33,478 bases of DNA from Erythrobacteraceae bacterium (GCA_027489095.1 JAIYAL010000026.1:1-33478), one strand, 5' to 3'; numbered from the stretch's first letter, positions 1-9,554 are shown. Numbers and translations: made by a program. Notes: generated from the sequence alone by a model not told the origin.

Positions 1-56
1 ATGGGCTGGACAGCGCTCCGGGCGCCCCTGGTTGGTCCCCGGGGGGCGGAGCACAT

Positions 57-101
57 CAGCGCCAGGCAGAGGCACAACAGCGGTGCCTTTGCCTGGCGCT
101 G
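57..101 (-). terminator. Long hairpin downstream of the first ligase gene (possible terminator)
   Basis: Positions 57-75 and 83-101 form a 19-bp stem with one G-T mismatch and a 7-nt loop. It lies 18 bp beyond the stop of the minus-strand ligase gene, so in that transcript it would fold just after the coding region. There is no run of U on either side, so it is not a classical intrinsic terminator. It may stabilise the 3' end of the mRNA or be a stray copy of a repeat family. Confidence 0.4.
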
Positions 102-118
102 CATGATCTTGCAAAAGG

Positions 119-1519
119 TTAAGCAGCCGCCGATGCGGTAGCGACGTGCTTGGCATAGAGCATGGCGCGCGTCTGCATCAGCGCGCGCTGCCGATCTGCC
201 GCGGCCCGATATTCGGCCCAGCTTTGAAGCGACGCGAGGAACCCCACGAATGACATGAATACCACCGCACCTGCGCTGTGGAAGGTAACAGTCTGGGCGA
301 TAAGCAGGTAGACGAAAACCGCCATATTCATGCCGAGCAGCAACCTGCGGTTTTGCGCATCGAAGCCATTCATGAGCTGCCCGACCTTAATCATCCCGAA
401 ACAGATCCCCGCCAAAAGCACGACCGGAACCAGCAGCCCATGGCGCACCCCGAGAAGCAGGAAGTGCGCGTCGATGCTTTCCGACACCATCCAGATCGGT
501 CGCTCCCATTGCGCATAGCCCAAGCCGAACAGCGGATTGTTCTTGATATTCAAAATGCCGTGTTCCCAGATCGCCATCCTGTAATACGCCGTTTCCGGCG
601 CGAAAGTCAGGCGTGCGATGACCTGCACGATGCCGTTCTTTGCGGACAGCTGCAGGACCAACAGGACCGACGACATGAGGGCGATCACCTTCCACCAAGA
701 CATCTTGGGGATATAGGGAAGCGCGTGGTTAATGGCGATCGCTGCAAACATGAGCATCACCCCCATGAAAGCCGCGGAACTCAAGGAGAATAGCCCAAGA
801 AGCGATGCGATCACCCCACCGATCAAGGGCCAGCCGCGTAGCCCGCTATAGTAGTACAGGGGAAGGAAGCCGGTCATGATCGTTCCGCCCAGAATGGGGT
901 GATCGAAGGGACCGTAGGCTCGCAACAGACCGAGGCGGGTTTCGCTCATGAGCGTCAGCTGGCCGACCGCTTCCCCGGCCGAATACTTGCTCATGTTGCC
1001 GAAGAGCGACGCTGCCATGGGCCGGATAAGCAGCTGTCCGGAAACGCTTTCCACGGCCATGATGATCCCTGCATAGAGAAGCCCGGGCATCATCAGGATG
1101 AGGAAACGACGCAAGTCGTTAGGCGTGACGATACATGCACGCGCGACGAAATAGGAGCCCCCGTAGTCGAGCACGATGCCGACAGCGCGAATGAATCCCT
1201 GCTCCAGGCCGTAATGAACCATGAAAGACAGGATGATCCAGAACATCATCACGGCAAAGCCCATGTCGATGCGGTTCAGGAAGCCTCGCGTGTCTTTAAT
1301 GGTCATCCAGAGTGCTGGGATCGAGCCCAGAAGCACGCCCAGGCGATACCCGTAGAAACGCACGCCGAAGAGGCTGAACTCGGTCTCGGGCGGTGCCAGG
1401 ATGAAGGCGTAGAAAACGATCAGGAGCGGAATGAGCGCCACGATCGGCCGGGCGGCGTCGGGCACGCTCCGCCGAACCGGGCGGGGCGCAGCTGTCAGGC
1501 TCGGCGCGAGATAAGGCAT
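119..1519 (-). CDS. O-antigen ligase/polymerase-like membrane protein (copy 1)
   Basis: A 466-aa polytopic inner-membrane protein of the O-antigen ligase/Wzy superfamily, expected to polymerise or ligate lipid-linked glycan on the periplasmic face. It has roughly ten or more hydrophobic segments after a Pro/Arg-rich cytoplasmic N-terminus of about 25 residues. A family-like periplasmic loop and following helix contain 'FGLGYAQWER' and 'DAHFLLLGVRHGL'. The start is ATG at 1519 with AGGAAC just upstream. The flippase gene lies 116 bp upstream on the same strand, so the pair probably works together in glycan export. It is a clear paralogue of the protein at 15527-16942, sharing blocks such as 'SIPALWMTI', 'YFVARACI' and 'LRAYGPFDHPIL'. 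Ligase versus polymerase cannot be decided from sequence. Confidence 0.82.
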   Translation of the reverse strand: MPYLAPSLTAAPRPVRRSVPDAARPIVALIPLLIVFYAFILAPPETEFSLFGVRFYGYRLGVLLGSIPALWMTIKDTRGFLNRIDMGFAVMMFWIILSFMVHYGLEQGFIRAVGIVLDYGGSYFVARACIVTPNDLRRFLILMMPGLLYAGIIMAVESVSGQLLIRPMAASLFGNMSKYSAGEAVGQLTLMSETRLGLLRAYGPFDHPILGGTIMTGFLPLYYYSGLRGWPLIGGVIASLLGLFSLSSAAFMGVMLMFAAIAINHALPYIPKMSWWKVIALMSSVLLVLQLSAKNGIVQVIARLTFAPETAYYRMAIWEHGILNIKNNPLFGLGYAQWERPIWMVSESIDAHFLLLGVRHGLLVPVVLLAGICFGMIKVGQLMNGFDAQNRRLLLGMNMAVFVYLLIAQTVTFHSAGAVVFMSFVGFLASLQSWAEYRAAADRQRALMQTRAMLYAKHVATASAAA

Positions 1520-1635
1520 CGGAGGTTCCTACATGCAGGGCGGGGTCTGCGCATGGCACCTGCCCACCGCTTGGGCTTCATGTTAAGCCACGGTGCGCCC
1601 TCGTTCAAGTACGGATCAGCCGCGGCAGAGCGAGG

Positions 1636-3075
1636 TCAGCGCCGCAGGCGCGCCTTCACCCAGTGCTGCGCTTCCTCGGGCATCTGGCGCAATGTCACCG
1701 CGAGGAGAGCGAGGCAGAACAGGGTCGCCCCGAGAAGCGCCGGGATCCAGTCACGCATCCACGGGGTCGCGGCCAGCGCCAGTCCGATCAGCAAGGCCGG
1801 GCCAGCAAGACGCCCCATGACATCGCGACTGATGAAGCCCGCCTTGTAAAAGATCGGCACACCGTCGATGATGAAGCGCAGCACCATTGCCACAGCCACG
1901 CCGTTGAGACCGTAGGCGATGCCGAGGCCGTAAAGGAGGAGTGCATAGATCGGCAGCTGGACCACATGCAGCACCGCAGTGAAGCGCGGATTGCCGCGGG
2001 CGTGGATCAGAGCGATGGGAACGTTGGCCAGCCCGCTGATCCAGAAGCCGACGATGCTTATCTGCGCCAACGGGATCGAGCGCGGATCGAGCTGCGCGCC
2101 AAGCCACAGCCGCAGCAGCGGTTCTGCAAGGCAAATGACGCCGATCACAATGAAGCCGAACAGCTGGCCGACCAGAACCACTGCGGACTTGCCGAGCCGC
2201 AGGGACTCGTGCTCGTCCTGAGCTGCAAGGCGCGGGAACAGCGCCTGAATGATCGCCATCGGGAACATCACCGAACGCATCGTGATCTGGACCGGGACGG
2301 TATAGGCAACAACCGCTGTCGCCCCTAGGACCGCGCCGATCACCAGCCGGTCGGCCATTGTCAGGAACGGTCCGACGACCGCGCTGAGCATCACCCACTT
2401 GCCGAAGGAGAACAGACGCATGAGTTCAGCCATCGCGGGATTGAACCTCTGGCCGCGCAGGAACACGAGCGCCATGCTCACCGCGATCGGCGCAAGTCCC
2501 AGAAGCCGCCCGAGCATTGCGGCGCCGAGCACCCAGGTGAAATGGTTCGACCAGAACGCTGCCACGGCGAGCGGCAGCGTCTGCGACAGAACGTTGCCCG
2601 TGGTCGTCCCGACCGCATTCATCCCGAACCGCTCCACGCCGCCGAGCGCGCCCGAGGTGACGCCTGTGAGCATGATGACCGGCACGCACAACGCGAACAG
2701 CCATGTGCCCGAGAGAACCTCCGCGCGCAGCGCCGGGCTTGCATCGAACGACGTCCGGAAGAAGTAATCTGCGCCAAAGTAGATCAGCACGGCGCCGAGC
2801 AGCGAGATGACGCTGGCCCCGGCGATCGCGGACCATACCACGCTGGCGCGTTCCTCGGCATTCGCGTCGGTCATCGACGAGAGGCGCTGGGTTAGCGCGC
2901 GCCCGAGCCCGAAATCGGCCTGGCCGAAATAGCCGAGCAGCACGAAGGCGAGCAGCAGTGCGCCGTAACGTTCCGCGCCGATCAGCTTGAGGAACAGCGG
3001 TACCGTAGCGATCGTCACCACGACGGCGATGACCGGTGTAGCGAGATTGTAGATCGAATTCTTCGCGAGTGCCAT
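1636..3075 (-). CDS. Polysaccharide flippase, Wzx/oligosaccharide translocase type
   Basis: A 479-aa inner-membrane protein with about 12-14 hydrophobic segments. It begins 'MALAKNSIYNLATPV', typical of the polysaccharide biosynthesis (MVF/MATE-like) flippases that move undecaprenyl-linked repeat units to the periplasm. The reading frame stays open well upstream, but that extension is Arg/Ser-rich and not membrane-like, so ATG at 3075 is chosen. It ends 'RQMPEEAQHWVKARLRR'. A decayed relative of this protein lies at 17038-17241. It is transcribed away from the methyltransferase gene across a 266-bp spacer (3076-3341) in which I see no convincing promoter. Its partner on the same strand is the ligase-like gene downstream. 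Confidence 0.85.
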   Translation of the reverse strand: MALAKNSIYNLATPVIAVVVTIATVPLFLKLIGAERYGALLLAFVLLGYFGQADFGLGRALTQRLSSMTDANAEERASVVWSAIAGASVISLLGAVLIYFGADYFFRTSFDASPALRAEVLSGTWLFALCVPVIMLTGVTSGALGGVERFGMNAVGTTTGNVLSQTLPLAVAAFWSNHFTWVLGAAMLGRLLGLAPIAVSMALVFLRGQRFNPAMAELMRLFSFGKWVMLSAVVGPFLTMADRLVIGAVLGATAVVAYTVPVQITMRSVMFPMAIIQALFPRLAAQDEHESLRLGKSAVVLVGQLFGFIVIGVICLAEPLLRLWLGAQLDPRSIPLAQISIVGFWISGLANVPIALIHARGNPRFTAVLHVVQLPIYALLLYGLGIAYGLNGVAVAMVLRFIIDGVPIFYKAGFISRDVMGRLAGPALLIGLALAATPWMRDWIPALLGATLFCLALLAVTLRQMPEEAQHWVKARLRR

Positions 3076-3341
3076 TAGCGGCCCGCCGGAGCCTGTCCGG
3101 CACCGGACATCCGCGTGCCGCCGGGCCATTCGCGGGTGCTTCTGGAGCGGGCCGCTGACCCGGTAATCGCGTTCAACTTGGTATGCCCCGCTATGGCCGG
3201 TCAAATGACTTGCCCGGCGCTCTTGCCTGTGCGAGGAACATTTCGCAACTGCAAAACGGTAAGCGCAAAGACCGCGTTCTGGCACGTGTGGGACGCTGCA
3301 ACACATCTTTCTTCAAGACACCCGGACCGGTCACCAATCAT

Positions 3342-4364
3342 ATGCAGGACATTGTGACCAATGACGCTTGCGCCGTCCCCTTCCGCGATGACGGGCTCGA
3401 GGAATGCGCCGCCTGCCTGATGTGCGGTAGCACGGCGGCCGAGCTGGCGTTGAGCGGCGTTGGCGACCTCTACTTCCACGCCGATCCGGGCAGCTTCGCC
3501 ATCCAACGCTGCCGCGCGTGCGGCTCGCTATGGCTGCCGCTTCGTCCGGTCGGCGAGCGGCTGGTCAGGGCCTACAGCGGCTACCACACCCATACCGAGC
3601 ACGCCGACCCGACTGTCGCGCCGCCTGCTTGGCGCGAATGGATCAGGGCCGCCTATTACCGCAGCCTGTTCCCCGGCGTGGCGAGCCCGCTCGACCGGCT
3701 GGTCGGCCTCGGTCTGGCAGCAATCGGTTACGATACTGCGGGGCTCGACAAGGAGCTGCGCTTCGTTCCGCCGCCGCCTGCCAAGGTGCTCGATTACGGC
3801 TGCGGCGGCGGCCGCTTCTTCCGCCAGCTGCGCGGCCTGCCTTTCCAGTTCTACGGGGTCGAATATGACCCCCACCTCCTGTCCGCCCTCGCCGACCAGG
3901 GCGTGCATGTCGAGGATACGGCAACCATCACCGACGAGAGGTGGGACAGCGAGTTCGACTACATTACCCTCGCCCATGTCCTAGAGCACGTGCCCGATCC
4001 CGTCGCTCTGCTGCGGCGGCTGTTCGGGTGGCTGAAGCCCGGCGGCGCGCTCTATGTCGAGCTGCCGAATGCGGGCGCGACCGGCCTTGCAATCTTCGGC
4101 GGCACCTGGCGCGGGCTCGAGGTGCCGCGGCATTTCGCGCTACCGACCCGACCCGCGCTCGTGCAGGCTTTGGAGGATGCCGGCTTCGTCGTCGAACGCC
4201 AGGTGATCGATCCCGCCGCGCGGAGCCTGCTATGGGGGGAATCGCTCGCCGCCGCGCCGGAGGGCGAACGAACGGCGATGCAGGAGGCGATTGCCGGGGC
4301 GCCGTCCGAGACGCAGGACAATGCCGAGCTGCTGATCTTCATCGCCCGCAGGCCTGCGAAGTGA
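3342..4364 (+). CDS. Class I SAM-dependent methyltransferase with N-terminal zinc-knuckle-like motif
   Basis: A 340-aa protein. Two CxxC pairs (Cys25/Cys28 and Cys57/Cys60) look like a small zinc-binding module before the catalytic domain. SAM motif I 'VLDYGCGGG' lies at residues 149-157, and later motifs include 'LAHVLEHVPDP' and 'LKPGGALYVELPN', typical of the Methyltransf_23/13 group that modifies sugars or lipids. The frame is open from 3183, but the ATG at 3342 gives a family-like N-terminus, so it is preferred. It heads the plus-strand polysaccharide block, so a sugar or glycolipid intermediate is the likely substrate. The acceptor is unknown. Confidence 0.8.
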   Translation: MQDIVTNDACAVPFRDDGLEECAACLMCGSTAAELALSGVGDLYFHADPGSFAIQRCRACGSLWLPLRPVGERLVRAYSGYHTHTEHADPTVAPPAWREWIRAAYYRSLFPGVASPLDRLVGLGLAAIGYDTAGLDKELRFVPPPPAKVLDYGCGGGRFFRQLRGLPFQFYGVEYDPHLLSALADQGVHVEDTATITDERWDSEFDYITLAHVLEHVPDPVALLRRLFGWLKPGGALYVELPNAGATGLAIFGGTWRGLEVPRHFALPTRPALVQALEDAGFVVERQVIDPAARSLLWGESLAAAPEGERTAMQEAIAGAPSETQDNAELLIFIARRPAK

Positions 4365-4462
4365 GCTAATGGCGCGACGCGAGCAATTCCGCCGCGTGCT
4401 TCGCTCTCGGCTTTCAAATGTCCTCGATTGCGGTGCATGCAGGATGAGCAAGGAAGAACCCG

Positions 4463-5581
4463 ATGCAGCTCAACAGCCCTAGGCTTGAGGCCGTACTGCC
4501 GGGCCGCGAAAACAACCTCAACCTCGTCCGCATGGTTGCAGCCGCAGCGGTGCTGATTAGCCACGCCCACCCGATCACCGGCCGCGCGGACCCGCTGCAA
4601 GCCCTGTCCGGCGCGACCGGCGGCGAACTGGCAGTGGCGGTGTTCTTTGGCATCTCCGGCCTGCTCATCGCGCGCAGCTTCGACCGGCGGCAGAGCATGG
4701 CGCGCTTCGCGCTCGCGCGGGTGCTACGGCTGTTTCCCGCGCTGGCGGTGATGCTGGCGCTGACGATTGTCGCGGGCGCTTGCTTCACCCGGCTGCCCTT
4801 GGCCGATTTCTTCGCCCGGGTGGAGACATGGACCTACATTCCCGCCAATCTTGCGCTCTACAGCCCGCAATTCGCGCTGCCCGGAGTGTTCGAGAAAAAC
4901 CCCTACGGCCCGCCGATCAATGGCAGCCTTTGGACCCTTTTCTACGAAGTCGCCTGCTATGGCGGGGTGGTAGCGATCGGCCTCCTGGGCGTCCTGCGGC
5001 AGCGCTGGCTGGCGCTGGCTGTGTTGCTCGCGGTTGCCGCGATCCAGGTCGCGGTCCCGATGATCAACGCGCCGGACGGGATCGCGGCGGGACGCGTGCC
5101 GCTCAGGATCGTGCTGCTCGCCCAGCTCGCCTTCCCCTTCATGCTCGGCACCTTCGCCTATGTCTGGCGCGCCCACCTGCCGCTTTCCGGCTGGGTTGCG
5201 CTGGCGCTCTGGCTGCCCGTGCCGCTGTTTGCGCCGGGCGCGATGATGACGAGCTGGATCGTTCTGGCGCTGGTCTATTCGGCGCTGTGGTTCGGCTTCG
5301 TGCCCAAGGGGCCGCTGCTCGCATACAACCGGCTGGGGGACTATTCCTACGGGGTCTACATCTACGCCTTCCCGGTGCAACAGGCGCTTGTGTTCCTGTT
5401 GCCCGGCATGACCCCGCTCGCCAACATGGCCCTTGCACTTCCAGTGACGCTGGTTCTGGCGTTCCTCTCCTGGACCCTCGTGGAGGAGCGCGCACTGGCT
5501 GCGGTGCGCCCGCTTGCCGATGCCCTGACCCGCAATCGCAGCATGCCGCAAGCGAACGACAAGGAAAGGCCCACGGCATGA
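4463..5581 (+). CDS. Acyltransferase 3 family membrane protein (OafA-like)
   Basis: A 372-aa protein of the acyltransferase-3 family, which O-acylates sugars of surface polysaccharides using a cytoplasmic acyl donor across the membrane. The N-terminus has the family layout: 'LNLVRMVAAAAVLISHAHPI' with the conserved His of the first helix, then 'VFFGISGLLIARSF'. About ten hydrophobic segments follow. It lacks the C-terminal SGNH domain found in the second acyltransferase at 6590. ATG at 4463 has AAGGAAG about 7 nt upstream. The stop overlaps the start of the following glycosyltransferase by 4 nt, so the two are translationally coupled. Confidence 0.88.
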   Translation: MQLNSPRLEAVLPGRENNLNLVRMVAAAAVLISHAHPITGRADPLQALSGATGGELAVAVFFGISGLLIARSFDRRQSMARFALARVLRLFPALAVMLALTIVAGACFTRLPLADFFARVETWTYIPANLALYSPQFALPGVFEKNPYGPPINGSLWTLFYEVACYGGVVAIGLLGVLRQRWLALAVLLAVAAIQVAVPMINAPDGIAAGRVPLRIVLLAQLAFPFMLGTFAYVWRAHLPLSGWVALALWLPVPLFAPGAMMTSWIVLALVYSALWFGFVPKGPLLAYNRLGDYSYGVYIYAFPVQQALVFLLPGMTPLANMALALPVTLVLAFLSWTLVEERALAAVRPLADALTRNRSMPQANDKERPTA

Positions 5582-6525
5582 CCGACGCCGCCCGCGATGA
5601 CGCTCCGGCGGTCAGCATCCTCGTCGTCGCCTACAATTCGCGCGGTTTTATCGCCGACTGCATCGGTTCGGTCATCGAGCACACCCAGCCCGGAACCTAC
5701 GAGATCCTGCTGGTCGATAACGGCAAGGACGATACCGCGGGCTTCGTGGCGGAACACTTCCCCACAGTGCGGATCATTCCGGGGCAGGGCAATATCGGCT
5801 TCGGGCGCGGCAACAACCTCCTCGCCGAGCACGCCTGCGGCGAATACCTGCTGCTGCTCAACCCGGACACTCAGCTGGTCGACCCCGCGATCGACCGCCT
5901 GCTCGCCTTCGCCCGCGCACGGCCGGGCGCCGCCTGGGGCGGCCTCACCACCTATCCCGACGGCACGCTCGACGGGGGCAATTTCCTGGAGATCCCAACC
6001 CTCTGGGCAATCGTGCAGGGTGCCTTCGGGCTGACCTCCGCAGTCAAGACGCGGGCGCGCATCGAGCAGCTCGCCGAGCCCGCCCGGGTCGACGTGCTGT
6101 GCGGAGGCTTCGCGCTGATCACCCGCGCCGCGTGGGACGCACTGGGCGGTTTCGACCCGTCGTTCCTGCTCTATTCCGAGGAAATCGACCTGTTCGCCCG
6201 CCTCAAGACAATCAACGGGGAGGTGTGGCTCTCCCCCGATGTGCGGATCATCCACGATGTCGGCAGCGGCAACAGCCACTCGGCAGTGCGGATGCGCTAC
6301 CTCTACACCGGCCTCATGCATTACGCGCGCCGCCACTGGCAGGGGCGCGCTGTGCCCGTGATCGGTGCTGCCTACTGGATTTCCGCATTCCGGCGCTGGC
6401 TGGTGAGCTGGCTGCTGAGCCCCTTTTCGGGGTACCACCGCTCGCGCCGCAGCGCTTTCGCGCCGATCGTCTTGCGACCGAGCGTGTGGTGGCGTGGCTA
6501 CGAGGGCCGCACCTCGCTAGAGTAA
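5578..6525 (+). CDS. Family 2 glycosyltransferase, WbbL/rhamnosyltransferase-like
   Basis: A 315-aa cytoplasmic GT-A enzyme. It opens with 'VSILVVAYNSRGFI', followed by 'ILLVDNG', 'NIGFGRGNN' and the nucleotide/metal-binding 'LLLNPDTQLV', then 'GGFDPSFLLYSEEIDL', which corresponds to the ED-type acceptor-side motif. This pattern is typical of the WbbL-like group, many of which transfer L-rhamnose. The dTDP-L-rhamnose operon nearby supports that donor, but donor and acceptor are inferred. The start ATG lies in an ATGA overlap with the acyltransferase stop and has AAGGAAAGG about 10 nt upstream. The frame continues far upstream but is out of register with any gene product. Confidence 0.87.
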   Translation: MTDAARDDAPAVSILVVAYNSRGFIADCIGSVIEHTQPGTYEILLVDNGKDDTAGFVAEHFPTVRIIPGQGNIGFGRGNNLLAEHACGEYLLLLNPDTQLVDPAIDRLLAFARARPGAAWGGLTTYPDGTLDGGNFLEIPTLWAIVQGAFGLTSAVKTRARIEQLAEPARVDVLCGGFALITRAAWDALGGFDPSFLLYSEEIDLFARLKTINGEVWLSPDVRIIHDVGSGNSHSAVRMRYLYTGLMHYARRHWQGRAVPVIGAAYWISAFRRWLVSWLLSPFSGYHRSRRSAFAPIVLRPSVWWRGYEGRTSLE

Positions 6526-6589
6526 TCGGCCAGGGCATTCGCCGAATGCAAATCTCGGTCATGCTTGTAAGTACAGGGATAAGGAAGCA

Positions 6590-8443
6590 ATGCATCATCG
6601 CAAGGACATAGACGGCCTGAGATCAGTTGCCGTGCTTCCGATCATGCTGTTCCATGCGGGCGTGGACTTGCTACGCGGAGGCTACACCGGGGTCGACATC
6701 TTCTTTGTCATCTCCGGCTTCTTGATCACCAGCATCATCCTCGGGGAGCTTGACGATAGCAAGTTCTCGATCATGAACTTCTACAAGCGAAGGATTGCCC
6801 GCATAATTCCGGCTGTGATGTTTGTTATCATCACATTCGGATTTCTTGTCGGTCCTGTTCTGGTTCTGCCGAGTGAGATCTCCGAGTATTTCTATAGCGC
6901 AGCGGCCGCATCGGGCTTCGCTTCGAACATCTATTTTTGGAGCCAGGTCGATTATTTTGCAAGGGCAGCCGAGTCTCGTCCGTTGCTTCATACTTGGTCT
7001 CTTGGCGTTGAAGAACAATTTTATGTGTTCTTTCCCTTCATACTCATGATCGTGAACAAATTGTTCCCCGATCGAAGGGTGTCCATCATATTGATGCTGA
7101 GCATCGTGTCTCTCGTGGCAGGTGTTCTCGTTCACCGTGAGTTTCCGGCTGCGGATTTCTACCTCTTGCCCTTCAGGGCGTGGGAGCTTTTCATCGGTGC
7201 ATTGCTGGCGCTTGGAGCTGCACCCAAGATCGGCCCCAGGGCCTCGGAGGCAGCTGCGCTGGCTGGCGCAGGCCTTATCGTCGCAAGCATCTTCCTGCTC
7301 GTGAGCTGGCTGCCGTTCCCCTCCCCTTTCGCGCTCGCACCGTGCATGGGAACGGCATTGCTCATCGCTTATGGAGAGGGCACGCGGGTTGGCCGCGCCC
7401 TTTCCATAGCGCCGTTGCGATGGATCGGGCTCGTTTCCTTCGCCCTCTACCTGTGGCACTGGCCGATCATCACCCTGTATCGCGAAGCGACGGGCGGTGA
7501 ACTTGATGCGCTGGAGACCATCGGTCTGGTTGCAGCCTCGTTCGTCGCCGCGACGGTGTCATATTATCTGGTCGAGCAACCAGCGCGTGAAGCCATCCGG
7601 CGGTGGTCTGCGCGCAAGGCGGTGGCATTCGGAGCGGGTGCATCGGTTCTGATGGTGACGACTTGCCTCATCCTCGCATTTACCGCTGAGAAGATCTGGC
7701 ACGTCAGCCCGGCAGCCGAACGCGCCGGCCGTTACCAGCACTACAAGAGTTGGGAAGTCGGCCGGGAGCAGGACATATCCAGCGCTTGCTTCATCGAGTT
7801 CGCCAGTGAATTTCTTGACAAGTCGCAATGTCTGACCAGCGCACCCGATAAGCGGAACGTCCTGCTGTTCGGTGACAGTCATGCTGAAATGTATGGCGCC
7901 GCATTGCGCAAAGCGCACCCCGAGATCAACTGGCTTCAGGCCACCCACTTCGGCTGTCCGCCGGTCAGGGATGGCTGGTCCAATCCCGGCTGTTTGGCGA
8001 TGGTGAACATGGTGCTCGACGAAGTTGCGGTGCGCGATCGGATCGACGGGATCGTACTGGCAGACCGCTGGCGTCCCGATCTGATGCCGAAGCTCGAAGC
8101 GACGATAGCCTTGCTCAAGAGCAAGAATATTCAAGTGACCGTTATCGGTCCGGTTCCGGAATATCAGGGCACCTTCCCGGTCATCCTTGCCAGGGCGATC
8201 GAGAGCGGAAAGCCGGAGAGCGTGCAGGCATTTCTCAGCCCCCACGTACAGGCCACCGACAGATCGGTTCGCGCGGTCGCCGAGCGGTCAGGAGCGATCT
8301 ATTACTCGGTATACGAAACGCTCTGCCCCACGGGTCGCGCCTGCAACTCGGTGGAGCCTGACGGCACTCCGATGGTGTTCGATTACGGCCACCTCACCTT
8401 GGACGGCGCTTCGCACGCGATCAGGGGCATGAAAAAACCTTGA
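6590..8443 (+). CDS. Acyltransferase 3 with C-terminal SGNH domain (OafA/YrhL type)
   Basis: A 617-aa membrane acyltransferase for O-acetylation of polysaccharide. Residues 1 to about 370 are the AT3 membrane domain, with 'DIDGLRSVAVLPIMLFHAG', 'GVDIFFVISGFLIT' and 'LLHTWSLGVEEQFYVFFP'. After a linking helix, a periplasmic SGNH hydrolase-like domain carries 'LLFGDSHAEMYG' (nucleophile Ser) and ends near 'DYGHLTLDGA' (catalytic Asp and His). The domain is therefore complete and the catalytic residues are present. ATG at 6590 is preceded by AAGGAAG. The stretch around 6700-7150 is visibly more A+T-rich than its neighbours, which fits acquisition by transfer, as is common in surface-polysaccharide loci. 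Confidence 0.92.
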   Translation: MHHRKDIDGLRSVAVLPIMLFHAGVDLLRGGYTGVDIFFVISGFLITSIILGELDDSKFSIMNFYKRRIARIIPAVMFVIITFGFLVGPVLVLPSEISEYFYSAAAASGFASNIYFWSQVDYFARAAESRPLLHTWSLGVEEQFYVFFPFILMIVNKLFPDRRVSIILMLSIVSLVAGVLVHREFPAADFYLLPFRAWELFIGALLALGAAPKIGPRASEAAALAGAGLIVASIFLLVSWLPFPSPFALAPCMGTALLIAYGEGTRVGRALSIAPLRWIGLVSFALYLWHWPIITLYREATGGELDALETIGLVAASFVAATVSYYLVEQPAREAIRRWSARKAVAFGAGASVLMVTTCLILAFTAEKIWHVSPAAERAGRYQHYKSWEVGREQDISSACFIEFASEFLDKSQCLTSAPDKRNVLLFGDSHAEMYGAALRKAHPEINWLQATHFGCPPVRDGWSNPGCLAMVNMVLDEVAVRDRIDGIVLADRWRPDLMPKLEATIALLKSKNIQVTVIGPVPEYQGTFPVILARAIESGKPESVQAFLSPHVQATDRSVRAVAERSGAIYYSVYETLCPTGRACNSVEPDGTPMVFDYGHLTLDGASHAIRGMKKP

Positions 8444-8465
8444 AGACCAATGGCACGCGGAATCG

Positions 8466-9515
8466 TCACGCCTTGATCAGCGGGCGCCACCAGGCTTCGT
8501 TGTCGAGATACCAGCGCAGCGTCTGGCGCAGGCCGTCCTCGAAACCGTGCGCGGGGGCGTATCCCAACTCACCGCGCGCCTTGGTCTCGTCGATCGCGTA
8601 GCGGCGGTCATGCCCAGCGCGGTCGGTGACGAAGGTCTTGAGGCTGGCCGTCGCCTCGCCCCGTGCGGCGGGCGCATCGGGATAACGCGCGGCCAGGCCC
8701 TCCACCTCGGCGAAGGCGCGGTCAACTTCGGCGCATATGGTATCGATCACCACCATATTGGGCAGCTCCGCCCCGCCGCCGATATTGTAGGTCTCGCCCG
8801 GCACGCCCTTGAGCAGACAGGCTTCGATCCCGCGGCAATGGTCCTCGACATGCAGCCAGTCGCGCACGTTCATCCCATCGCCGTAGATCGGCAGGTTCCG
8901 GCCATATAGCGCGTTGAGCAGGAACAGCGGGATCAGCTTTTCGGGATACTGGTAAGGCCCGTAATTGTTCGAGCAATTGCTGGTCGTCACCTCCAGCCCG
9001 AAGGTGTGGTGATAGGCACGCACCAGATGGTCGGACGCCGCCTTCGAGGCCGAATAGGGCGAGTTGGGCGCGTAAGGGGTGACTTCCGAGAAGGCCGGAT
9101 CATTGGGGCCAAGCGATCCGAACACCTCATCGGTCGAGATGTGGTGGAAGCGGTGTTCGGTGCCGCTCCCCGCCAGCCAGACGCTGCGCGCGGCCTTCAA
9201 GAGGCTGTTGGTGCCCAGAATATTGGTGTCGATGAAGGCATCGGGCCCGCTGATCGAGCGGTCGACATGGCTCTCGGCCGCGAAATGCACGAGCGTGGTG
9301 ATCGCGTGGTCGCGCAGCAGGCTTTCCACCAGCGGGGTGTCGCGGATGTCGCCCTCGATCAGTTCGGCCTTGGTCCCCTCAAGCGTCGAGCGGTTGCCGG
9401 CATAGGTCAGCGCATCGAGCACGACCACCCGGTCTTGGGGATGCTTCGCGTTCCAGTAATGCACGAAGTTGCCGCCGATAAAGCCGGCCCCGCCGGTCAC
9501 AAGCAGATTAGCCAC
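8466..9515 (-). CDS. rfbB: dTDP-glucose 4,6-dehydratase
   Basis: A 349-aa extended short-chain dehydrogenase that converts dTDP-glucose to dTDP-4-keto-6-deoxyglucose, the second step of dTDP-L-rhamnose synthesis. Visible are the NAD-binding 'TGGAGFIG' (residues 7-14), the catalytic Thr-Asp-Glu at 128-130 in 'ISTDEVFG', and Tyr154/Lys158 in 'YSASK'. Length is normal for RmlB. It is the last gene of the rfb operon and lies 39 bp after the FkbM methyltransferase gene. Order A-C-D-FkbM-B differs from the common rmlBDAC order but is functionally complete. It converges on the SGNH acyltransferase gene with 22 bp between stops. Confidence 0.97.
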   Translation of the reverse strand: MANLLVTGGAGFIGGNFVHYWNAKHPQDRVVVLDALTYAGNRSTLEGTKAELIEGDIRDTPLVESLLRDHAITTLVHFAAESHVDRSISGPDAFIDTNILGTNSLLKAARSVWLAGSGTEHRFHHISTDEVFGSLGPNDPAFSEVTPYAPNSPYSASKAASDHLVRAYHHTFGLEVTTSNCSNNYGPYQYPEKLIPLFLLNALYGRNLPIYGDGMNVRDWLHVEDHCRGIEACLLKGVPGETYNIGGGAELPNMVVIDTICAEVDRAFAEVEGLAARYPDAPAARGEATASLKTFVTDRAGHDRRYAIDETKARGELGYAPAHGFEDGLRQTLRWYLDNEAWWRPLIKA

Positions 9516-9554
9516 GGTGTCTCATGTCCCTGTCATATCCCCGGTCGGCGCCAA

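Noticed and set aside
899..1849. Plus-strand open frame opposite the first ligase-like and the flippase genes
   Set aside because: Its product is His/Arg/Glu-rich without a domain and is antisense to recognisable membrane proteins.
3183..3341. N-terminal extension of the methyltransferase to an upstream ATG
   Set aside because: The added 53 residues are Arg/Asn-rich with no conserved look; the frame is open by chance.
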